In this document: positions 8,846-14,623 of the stretch, in pieces
Position numbering within the stretch: the stretch's first letter is position 1
How the letters are laid out: each line of letters opens with the position of its first letter
Origin: an uncultured Pelagibacteraceae bacterium
GTDB taxonomy: Bacteria; Pseudomonadota; Alphaproteobacteria; Pelagibacterales; Pelagibacteraceae
Direction of reading: 5' to 3'
Length of the DNA stretch: 32,118 bases
NCBI GenBank assembly: GCA_902623075.1
Contig: CACNSD010000011.1
Location: 1 to 32,118 of the forward strand
Position numbers and translations under genes: made by a program
The notes under the pieces: model-generated
What the model was told of the DNA's origin: nothing
The model's input: the letters and a program-made list of their open reading frames with translations, nothing else
The model's database searches: none

Positions 8846-9243
8846 TATTTTGATTTACATTTCTTACATAAACCAAAAAATTCTAAATTATATTTGCTAT
8901 ATTTCATTCCTGAACTGTCTGAAAAATTAGATAAATATTTCGAAAGTTTTGAATTACTTATTTCAGATACGTTCTCACAACTTTCACAAATTGAAAATGC
9001 TGTGGCTTTTGAAACCTGACAGCTAGAATTTTGACAAGCTATAAAAGCGTTTCTGCTCTCAATCTTATGAATTTTTCCAATTTCAACTAACTTATCTAGC
9101 GCTCTATAAACTTGTAGTGGTGCTTTAATTCCTTTTTTTTGAACATTAAATAAAATTGAATAAGCTTTCATTGGTTCACGAGATTTATCAATAAGATCAA
9201 AAATAATTTTTTGATTTTTAGAAAGATTATGTTCTTTTTGCAT
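8845..9243 (-). CDS. zur: Fur-family zinc uptake regulator Zur
   Basis: This Fur-superfamily repressor is inferred to bind Zn(II) and repress the znu genes. The 132-residue protein has an N-terminal winged helix (about 1-65, with APLQVYRALDKLVEIGKIHKIES as recognition region) and a C-terminal dimerisation domain with two CxxC pairs, C86/C89 and C126/C129, matching the structural zinc site of Zur. H59, C70 and E94 align with E. coli Zur regulatory ligands, but the expected His of that site is not in place and C75 is nearby. Context (znuC-znuB upstream in the operon, two Zur-box palindromes at 10839-10871) supports Zur over Fur. Confidence 0.9.
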   Translation of the reverse strand: MQKEHNLSKNQKIIFDLIDKSREPMKAYSILFNVQKKGIKAPLQVYRALDKLVEIGKIHKIESRNAFIACQNSSCQVSKATAFSICESCENVSEISNSKLSKYLSNFSDSSGMKYSKYNLEFFGLCKKCKSK

Positions 9244-9267
9244 TTTTAAATTCTTATCAATTAGTTA

Positions 9268-10071
9268 TCAGTTTTTCAATTTAATCGATTGTTTAATGTT
9301 AAGTAAAGACAATATAAATAATACTAAAGCAGCCATGATTATTGAAGGCCCAGATGATGTGTTAAATTCTAATGAAGAAAACAAACCTAATAAAACAGAT
9401 AAAAGACCACCAATTATTGAGAATAACACCATCTTTTGTGGACTGTCTGATAAATTTCTAGCCATAGCAGCAGGTATAATCAGCATTCCAGTAATTAATA
9501 ATAATCCGACCATTTTAATTGATATGGCTATTACAGCAGCCATAAGAATTGTAAAAATAGCTTTTGCTCTATCTGGGTTTAAACCCTCTGCTTCAGCTAA
9601 TTCATAATTAACTGTAGATGCAAACAACGGTTTCCAAATAAATTTTAGAACTAATAAAATCAAGGCTCCACCAGTCCAGATAATTAACAAATCATCAGTT
9701 GTAACAGCTAAAATATCCCCAAATAATAAACCCATAATATCAAAACGAATAAATGTTAAAAAACCTATTACTACTAATCCAACAGCTAAAGAAGAGTGTG
9801 CTAAAAGACCGAGTAAAGCATCTCCTGGTAAATTAGTTTTTTTTTGTAACTGAATTAATATTAAGGCAACTACAGATGAAATTAAAAATACAGATAATGC
9901 AATATTAATTTCAAATGAGTACGCTATTGTTACTCCTAATAAAGCTGAGTGCGATAATGTATCACCAAAATAAGATAACCTTCTCCACACAACAAAACAA
10001 CCAAGTGGTCCTGTTACTAAAGCAATACCTAGACCTGCAATTAACGCTCTTATAAAAAAATCATCAAACAT
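9268..10071 (-). CDS. znuB: Zinc ABC transporter, membrane permease ZnuB
   Basis: This is an ABC-3 family permease of the high-affinity zinc importer. The 267-residue protein is hydrophobic throughout, with seven to nine predicted membrane helices. Family features include VTGPLGCFVVWRRLSYFGDTLSHSALLG (about residues 19-46), the ATPase-coupling loop NPDRAKAIF.. after EAEGL (about 159-172), and LLLITGMLIIPAAMARNLS (about 190-208). It follows znuC with a single-base gap and is followed by zur after 24 bases. Confidence 0.94.
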   Translation of the reverse strand: MFDDFFIRALIAGLGIALVTGPLGCFVVWRRLSYFGDTLSHSALLGVTIAYSFEINIALSVFLISSVVALILIQLQKKTNLPGDALLGLLAHSSLAVGLVVIGFLTFIRFDIMGLLFGDILAVTTDDLLIIWTGGALILLVLKFIWKPLFASTVNYELAEAEGLNPDRAKAIFTILMAAVIAISIKMVGLLLITGMLIIPAAMARNLSDSPQKMVLFSIIGGLLSVLLGLFSSLEFNTSSGPSIIMAALVLFILSLLNIKQSIKLKN

Positions 10072-10072
10072 A

Positions 10073-10819
10073 TTAATTCTTCTTTATTTCACCTTTGTCT
10101 GAATGAACGTGATCATGTTTGTGCTCATATACGGAAAGAATTTGAGATGCTTGTTCACCAAATAAAGTTTTATATTCATTGTTTTTAGCAACATCCATCG
10201 GAGTACCTGAACAACATACATGACCATTTAAACAAACAACATGATCTGTTGCGGTCATGACTGTATGTAAATCATGAGATATTAGTAAAATTCCACAATT
10301 TAGCGTGTCAGAGATTCTTTTAATTAATTCATATAAAGCAATCTCACCAGTGTAATCTACACCTTGAACTGGTTCATCAAGAACCAATAGTTCTGGTTTT
10401 TTGGAAATTGCCCTTGCAATTAAAACTCTTTGAAATTCACCGCCTGACAAATTTCCTAAGTTTTTATTCTTAAGGTGTATAACTCCAGTCAAGTTAAGAG
10501 CTTCATCTATTGCATCATCTTTAATATTTTCTGTTAAAAGCATAAAATCATGAACTCTAAGTGGCAGTGTCCAATCAATTGATATTTTTTGAGGAACATA
10601 ACCAACCTTGTTTGTGTATTTCTCAACACTTCCTTCTATATTTTTGTAAATTCCTAATGCAATTTTTGCTGTTGTACTTTTTCCAGAACCATTAGGTCCA
10701 ATAAGTGTAACAATCTTTCCTTTATTTACAGTTAAAGAAACACCTTCTACTAACCATTTATCATTTTGTTTAAAACCAGCGTTATTTAATTTTACTAATG
10801 TACTATTTTCTGAGCTCAT
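10073..10819 (-). CDS. znuC: Zinc ABC transporter, ATP-binding protein ZnuC
   Basis: This 248-residue ATPase energises zinc import with ZnuB and ZnuA. Walker A is GPNGSGKST (about residues 38-46), the ABC signature is NLSGGEFQRVLIARAI (about 124-139) and Walker B is LLVLDEPVQGVD (about 145-156), followed by the switch His in LLISHDLHTV. The C-terminus is His-rich (EHKHDHVHSDK), a common feature of ZnuC-type proteins that may hold zinc. It is the first gene of the minus-strand znuC-znuB-zur-oxidoreductase operon and is divergent from znuA across a 71-base regulatory region. Confidence 0.95.
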   Translation of the reverse strand: MSSENSTLVKLNNAGFKQNDKWLVEGVSLTVNKGKIVTLIGPNGSGKSTTAKIALGIYKNIEGSVEKYTNKVGYVPQKISIDWTLPLRVHDFMLLTENIKDDAIDEALNLTGVIHLKNKNLGNLSGGEFQRVLIARAISKKPELLVLDEPVQGVDYTGEIALYELIKRISDTLNCGILLISHDLHTVMTATDHVVCLNGHVCCSGTPMDVAKNNEYKTLFGEQASQILSVYEHKHDHVHSDKGEIKKN

Positions 10820-10826
10820 AAATTGC

Positions 10827-10855
10827 TTGACTTATAAATGTTATATTATTACATA
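10827..10855 (+). promoter_or_regulatory. Candidate znuA promoter
   Basis: TTGACT at 10827-10832 and TACATA at 10850-10855 are separated by 17 bases and would start transcription near 10862, inside the second Zur box. On the minus strand TTGGTT (10871-10876) and TGTAAT (10848-10853), also 17 bases apart, could serve znuC. Both are pattern matches only, but with both Zur boxes overlapping them the layout suits repression of both directions. Confidence 0.4.
10839..10853. promoter_or_regulatory. Zur box 1 (TGTTATATTATTACA)
   Basis: This near-palindrome differs at one position from the perfect one 18 bases further on. It matches the proteobacterial Zur-box core (GTTATANTATAAC type) with one deviation. 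It lies between the divergent znuC and znuA starts and overlaps the candidate -10 regions of both promoters. Confidence 0.75.
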
Positions 10856-10856
10856 C

Positions 10857-10871
10857 TGTTATATTATAACA
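10857..10871. promoter_or_regulatory. Zur box 2 (TGTTATATTATAACA)
   Basis: This perfect palindrome (TGTTATA, central T, TATAACA) matches the known proteobacterial Zur operator core. It sits 20 bases before the znuA start codon. With box 1 it forms a tandem pair whose centres are 18 bases apart, about two turns minus a few bases, which could let two dimers bind side by side. Zur binding is inferred from motif and context. Confidence 0.8.
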
Positions 10872-10890
10872 ACCAATTAAATTACTTATT

Positions 10891-11982
10891 ATGAAAAATA
10901 TTAAAAAAATACCTCTTATATTCTCAATATTATCAATTTTAACATTCTTTACACCAGCAAATGCTGAAATAAAAGTGGTTGCTTCTATTAAACCAATTCA
11001 TTCATTAGCCAGTTATTTAATGGACGGTATTGCTAAACCTGATCTAATAGTTGATGGATATGCATCTCCACACGGATTTGCGATGAAACCTTCTCATGCA
11101 AAAATGCTTCAAAATGCAGATCTAATATTCTGGGTTGGTGAAGATTTAGAGAATTTTCTAGAAAAGCCATTGAGTTCAATCGCCAAGAAAGCAGAAAAAA
11201 TTGAATTAATGGAAACTAAAGGATTACAGGTATTAAAATTTAGAGAAAGAAATATTTTTGATGAACATGATCATGACGACCATGGACATGATGACCACGG
11301 TAAAAAAGAAGATGATCATGACGACCATGGACATGATGACCACGGTAAAAAGGAAGATGATCATGACCACGATCATGGTAAGAAAGAGGATGATCATGAC
11401 CACGATCATGATGATCATGGTAAAAAAGAAGACGATCATGACGACCACGGACATGACGATCATGATGGACATGCGCATGGTGAATTTGATCCACACATTT
11501 GGTTGGACCCAATTAATGCAAAAGCTATGTTAAATGAAATGGCTGAACACCTAATTGAAAATGATCCAAAAAATGAAGCTAAATACAAAAGTAATTTAAC
11601 TAAAGCTTTGCAAGAAATCGATAAACTTACAATTGATGTTATGACTGATTTAAGTAGCAGTGTTTCTTCAATTGTATTCCATGATGCTTATCAATATTTT
11701 GAGGAAAGATTTAATGTTAAAGTATTAGGTGCATTTACTGTAAATACTGATGTTATGCCTGGAGCTGAACAACTAGCTGAAATTAGAGAAATTATCGAAC
11801 ATGATAAAGTAGCTTGTGTATTCTCAGAGCCTCAATTTAATCCTGATATTATCAATGCAGTAGCAAAAGATATGAAGATTAAAACTGGTGTTCTAGATCC
11901 ATTAGGCGCAACATTAGACCCAGGTAAAGATCTATATTTCAATTTAATTAGAAATATGTCTGCATCTTTCAAAGGCTGCTAA
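10891..11982 (+). CDS. znuA: Zinc ABC transporter, periplasmic binding protein ZnuA with long His/Asp repeat
   Basis: This periplasmic zinc receptor has 363 residues. The signal peptide ends TPANA (cleavage about residue 25). Zinc ligands by family alignment are H61 (YASPHGFAMKPS), H202 (EFDPHIWLDP) and H264 (IVFHDAYQYF), with the C-terminal lobe containing GVLDPLG. Between lobes, residues 124-196 form a His/Asp loop with 22 His and about 29 Asp, built from five imperfect units separated by GKKE. Such loops exist in ZnuA proteins and are thought to capture or buffer zinc, but this one is long. A Cys in VACVFSEP and the terminal Cys could form the disulfide seen in ZnuA proteins. It is divergent from znuC, under two Zur boxes. 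Confidence 0.96.
   Translation: MKNIKKIPLIFSILSILTFFTPANAEIKVVASIKPIHSLASYLMDGIAKPDLIVDGYASPHGFAMKPSHAKMLQNADLIFWVGEDLENFLEKPLSSIAKKAEKIELMETKGLQVLKFRERNIFDEHDHDDHGHDDHGKKEDDHDDHGHDDHGKKEDDHDHDHGKKEDDHDHDHDDHGKKEDDHDDHGHDDHDGHAHGEFDPHIWLDPINAKAMLNEMAEHLIENDPKNEAKYKSNLTKALQEIDKLTIDVMTDLSSSVSSIVFHDAYQYFEERFNVKVLGAFTVNTDVMPGAEQLAEIREIIEHDKVACVFSEPQFNPDIINAVAKDMKIKTGVLDPLGATLDPGKDLYFNLIRNMSASFKGC
11260..11478 (+). repeat. In-frame His/Asp-coding tandem repeat within znuA
   Basis: About 219 bases are built from imperfect copies of GATGATCATGACCA-type units and the spacer GGTAAAAAAGAA. They encode five blocks of 11-17 residues ending in GKKE, except the last. Block lengths differ (17, 15, 11, 14, 16 residues) while the third codon position varies, so the array has both expanded or contracted and been held under coding selection. 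The array also creates spurious long open frames on the opposite strand. Confidence 0.9.
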
Positions 11983-12005
11983 TTTAAAAGAATAAAATTA
12001 AATTT

Positions 12006-12062
12006 TAGTTTCCTCTAAAATTGTAATAAATTCGTAACAAAAATTACATATAGAGGAGACTA
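12006..12062 (+). promoter_or_regulatory. Inverted repeat that can hide the ribosome binding site of the orf73-arsC-aqp operon
   Basis: TAGTTTCCTCTA (12006-12017) pairs with TAGAGGAGACTA (12051-12062) over 12 positions with one G-U wobble. Inside it TGTAAT (12022-12027) pairs with ATTACA (12043-12048). The 3' arm contains the GAGGAG Shine-Dalgarno and the A of the start codon, so folding would block initiation. It is not a good terminator, as no T run follows. It could instead be a DNA operator. Confidence 0.55.
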
Positions 12063-12283
12063 TGTTTATTAAAAAATATCTAAAATGGATTAGTACAGCT
12101 CTTGTTTTAACAGGTATATTGTTAACTAATTTAAATATCTACCCTGTCAATATTTACTTTCACGGATTAGGAGTTGTGGGTTGGACTATTGCAGGATTTT
12201 TGTCAAAAGATAAGGCTATATTAACTAACTTTGGATTACAAATACCATTGTTTGTAATTGGAATTTATAAAATTATTTTCTAA
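12062..12283 (+). CDS. Small two-helix membrane protein heading the arsC-aquaporin operon
   Basis: This is a 73-residue protein with no function I can assign. After a short basic start (MFIKKYLKW) it has two to three hydrophobic segments (about residues 11-26, 30-46 and 53-72) joined by NLNIYPVNIYFHGLGVVGWTIAGFLSKDKAI. The aromatic/Gly-Trp core resembles small conserved membrane proteins of marine alphaproteobacteria. A strong ribosome binding site (GAGGAG, 12053-12058) precedes the ATG and is the strongest in this region, but lies in a predicted hairpin arm. The stop overlaps the arsC start (TAATG). Its link to arsenic handling is by position only. Confidence 0.8.
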   Translation: MFIKKYLKWISTALVLTGILLTNLNIYPVNIYFHGLGVVGWTIAGFLSKDKAILTNFGLQIPLFVIGIYKIIF

Positions 12284-12717
12284 TGAAAAATATCTTATTC
12301 GTTTGTACAGGTAACTCAGCTAGAAGCATAATAGCTGAAAGTATTATAAACAACGAATATTCAAATAAATTTAAAGCTTATAGTGCTGGAAGCAATCCAA
12401 CAGGAAAAATTAATGTAAATATCAAATTATATCTTACTAAAATAAAAAATTTTAATCTTGAAAATTGTTCTTCAAAAAATTTTGATATATTTTTAAATAA
12501 GAAATTTAATATAGATCATGTAATAACAGTATGTAATAACGCAAATAAAGAAGTTTGCCCTGTATGGCCAAATAATAACCAAATTATTCATTGGGATATT
12601 GAAGATCCTGTATCAAAATTTCAAAATTCAAATGAAAAGCAGATAAACGAAATTATTAGTGAGACTTACGATATAATAAGTAAAAAAATTGAAATTCTGT
12701 TAGAAAATGAAAATTAA
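12283..12717 (+). CDS. arsC: Arsenate reductase, low-molecular-weight phosphatase type
   Basis: This protein probably reduces arsenate to arsenite in the cytoplasm. The 144-residue sequence has the phosphatase P-loop C8-TGNSA-R14-S and a second pair of cysteines, C84 and C92, in ITVCNNANKEVCPVWP, which fits the Cys triad of thioredoxin-coupled ArsC rather than a protein tyrosine phosphatase. The HWDIEDP segment (about 103-109) carries the catalytic Asp. The spacing C84-x7-C92 is one residue longer than in the S. aureus enzyme but matches my memory of rhizobial ArsC. Its stop overlaps the aquaporin gene by 11 bases, as in the aqpS-arsC pairing of Sinorhizobium, supporting an arsenic role. Confidence 0.85.
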   Translation: MKNILFVCTGNSARSIIAESIINNEYSNKFKAYSAGSNPTGKINVNIKLYLTKIKNFNLENCSSKNFDIFLNKKFNIDHVITVCNNANKEVCPVWPNNNQIIHWDIEDPVSKFQNSNEKQINEIISETYDIISKKIEILLENEN

Positions 12718-13357
12718 AAAAAACATACTTATTGGCGAATTTTTAGGAAGTTGTTTTCTTGTAATGATTATCGTTGGTTCTGGTATCATGGCAGAAAATC
12801 TAACGAAAGATGATGGTATTAAGCTTTTAGCCAATACAATTGCTACTGGAGCTGGATTATTTGTTTTAATTACAGCCTTTGCTGATATTTCAGGAGCTCA
12901 TTTTAATCCTTTTGTAAGTTTAGCGATGTTTTTTAGAAAAAAAATTAAAAGTGATCTTTTAAAATATTATATTCCTGCACAAATATCTGGTTGTTTATTT
13001 GGAGTAATGTTAGCTAATGTTTTTTTTGAACACGCTCTTTTAGAGTTATCAACTAAAAATAGAGATGGATTGCACATATTTTTTTCAGAAATTGTTGCTA
13101 CCTTTGGCCTGATATTTGTTATTTTTGCAACTTTAAAGGATGGAAAAACAATAGTAGCCATTAGCGTAGCAACATATATTTCTGCAGGTTATTGGTTTAC
13201 TTCTTCAACATCTTTTGCAAATCCAGCTGTATCTATAGCTAGAACATTTACTGATTCTTTTACTGGAATTAATTATCTTAATACACCAACCTATATTTTA
13301 GCTGAATTTATTGGGTTAATTTTAGCAGCGTATATTCTTAAAATTATCTATAAATAA
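12707..13357 (+). CDS. aqpS: MIP-family aquaglyceroporin, AqpS-like arsenite channel
   Basis: This is a 216-residue major intrinsic protein with six membrane helices and two half-helix loops. The second loop has the normal NPA (residues 172-174 in SFANPAVSIAR, R179 being the selectivity-filter Arg). The first has NPF (67-69 in GAHFNPFVSLA) instead of NPA. In rhizobia AqpS next to arsC lets arsenite leave the cell down its gradient. The overlap with arsC and the absence here of arsB or acr3 argue for the same job. Water, glycerol or another small neutral solute cannot be excluded. Confidence 0.82.
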   Translation: MKIKKNILIGEFLGSCFLVMIIVGSGIMAENLTKDDGIKLLANTIATGAGLFVLITAFADISGAHFNPFVSLAMFFRKKIKSDLLKYYIPAQISGCLFGVMLANVFFEHALLELSTKNRDGLHIFFSEIVATFGLIFVIFATLKDGKTIVAISVATYISAGYWFTSSTSFANPAVSIARTFTDSFTGINYLNTPTYILAEFIGLILAAYILKIIYK

Positions 13358-13418
13358 CACAACCTATATATGTAAATTATATTAAAATTTTATTTACATA
13401 ATATTAAAATATTATACT

Positions 13419-13615
13419 TAAAGCGAACCGCATAAAGTTTCTCAAAATAAAATAATTCACTTATAGACTTCTCTTTAACTTAGACTAAAGATTGATGAAT
13501 CTTCTCTTTGATTCTCAAATAAATAAATTTAATTGTAGAATTTTTTACCTTTAATGAATATTTACTTTCTCAAGTCATGAGACGGAACCGAAAACAATAA
13601 TATGTAGGAGAAAAA
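13419..13615 (+). promoter_or_regulatory. Long structured leader before the PiT-like permease gene
   Basis: The 258-base gap 13358-13615 is the longest intergenic stretch in the window. A TATACT at 13413-13418 is a plausible -10, giving a leader of about 190 bases. It holds small hairpins TCTTTA/TAAAGA (13472-13491), GAATC/GATTC (13497-13514) and TCTCA/TGAGA (13568-13582), plus a repeated CTTCTCTTT at 13468 and 13501. A GGAG ribosome binding site precedes the ATG. I could not match it to a known riboswitch class. Confidence 0.4.
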
Positions 13616-14581
13616 ATGGATATGACTTTAGTATATACAGTTATAGGGTTTGCCCTAGCTGGATATAGCGTAATCGCTAATGACTCAATTCAAACACTTG
13701 GTACCTTTATAGCCTCAAAAAAGAAGTGGTTTAAATGGTATATACTAGCTGGATCAGCATCTACTGTTATGATTTTTGCGTTAGCTTGGGGATGGTATGC
13801 GTATGATGGTGATATTTCTTACGGAAGATTAACTAGAATACCTTATCAAGAGATTCAATGGTATCATGCAGTAGCACCTGCGATACTGTTATTATTAACA
13901 AGAATTGGAATACCGGTATCAACAACCTTTTTGGTTCTTTCAGCATTTGCTTCAACAGTTGTGTTAGAAAAAATGTTATTAAAAAGCGTTGTAGGTTATG
14001 GATTAGCAGCAATGGTTGCTTATATAGCCTGGATAGCAGTATCAAAGTTCATTAATGAAAAATTTGATGAAGTAGACGATAAATGGAGAGGATTTTGGAG
14101 AAACTCTGTTTGGATTTCATCAGGTTGGTTATGGTGGGTTTGGTTATCTCACGATGTAGCTAACATTGCAGTATATCTGCCTAGGCAATTAGATTTATCA
14201 TTACTTTTAATTGTAATGGCTTATTTTACTTCTTTGTTATTTTACATTTTCTACATTCAAGGTGGACCAATTCAAAAAGTTGTTCTTGAAAAAACAGGAA
14301 CAAGATATGCAAGATCAGCTACAATTATTAACGTAATTTATGCTGCTGTTTTATTCTACTTTAAAGAGCTGAATGACTTACCAATGTCAACTACATGGGT
14401 ATTCGTTGGGTTATTATGTGGTAGAGAACTTGCAATATCTACAATGAATAAAGATTATAAATTTAAGTATGTCTTCCCATTAATTGGTAAAGACTTTTTG
14501 AAAATGATCTTTGGATTAAGTGTTTCAGTAGGTATCGTTTTAGCGATCCACTACATAATTATTCCAAATAATTGGTTTTAA
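13616..14581 (+). CDS. Divergent PiT/Pho4-like inorganic phosphate permease
   Basis: This 321-residue protein has eight to ten membrane helices. It shows, in degenerate form, both internal-repeat signatures of the PiT phosphate permease family: first half ANDSIQTLGTF (about 21-31) plus IPVSTTFLVLSAFAS (about 98-112), and second half SHDVANIAVYLPR (about 179-191, compare GANDVANA) plus LPMSTTWVFVGLLCGREL (about 257-274). The duplicated ND/STT pattern supports membership, though it is shorter than most PiT proteins (about 330-500 residues). The substrate is not proven; phosphate is most likely, but other anions are possible. It follows the arsC-aqp genes behind its own long leader and ends at a hairpin shared with convergent manC. 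Confidence 0.7.
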   Translation: MDMTLVYTVIGFALAGYSVIANDSIQTLGTFIASKKKWFKWYILAGSASTVMIFALAWGWYAYDGDISYGRLTRIPYQEIQWYHAVAPAILLLLTRIGIPVSTTFLVLSAFASTVVLEKMLLKSVVGYGLAAMVAYIAWIAVSKFINEKFDEVDDKWRGFWRNSVWISSGWLWWVWLSHDVANIAVYLPRQLDLSLLLIVMAYFTSLLFYIFYIQGGPIQKVVLEKTGTRYARSATIINVIYAAVLFYFKELNDLPMSTTWVFVGLLCGRELAISTMNKDYKFKYVFPLIGKDFLKMIFGLSVSVGIVLAIHYIIIPNNWF

Positions 14582-14590
14582 ATAAACTTT

Positions 14591-14623
14591 TATGGTCGTG
14601 TTAAATTACTTAACACGGCCATA
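14591..14623. terminator. Strong hairpin between convergent permease and manC genes
   Basis: TATGGTCGTGTTAA and TTAACACGGCCATA form a 14-pair stem with one T-G mismatch and a 5-base loop. The stem covers the manC stop codon and its last codons. It is much more GC-rich than its surroundings, but neither strand has a good T run after it. It probably ends or protects both transcripts. Confidence 0.55.

Noticed and set aside
9296..9607. Plus-strand 103-codon frame
   Set aside because: It is antisense to znuB; its composition mirrors the reverse complement of a membrane protein.
11260..11478. Regularly spaced repeats that could suggest a CRISPR array
   Set aside because: Units are short, imperfect, in frame and code for His/Asp; there are no unique spacers and no cas genes.
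11233..11533. Long open frames on the opposite strand and in another frame across the znuA repeat, giving Met/Ile/Val-rich or His-rich proteins
   Set aside because: They are by-products of the GATCATGAC-type repeat inside a clear znuA reading frame; they have no ribosome binding site or family resemblance.
12006..12062. znuA terminator
   Set aside because: The stem lacks a T run and its 3' arm contains the next gene's ribosome binding site, so a regulatory reading fits better.
13419..13615. Known riboswitch (SAM-V, mini-ykkC, glnA-type) before the PiT-like permease
   Set aside because: I could not place the conserved cores of these classes in the sequence, so it is reported only as an unassigned leader.
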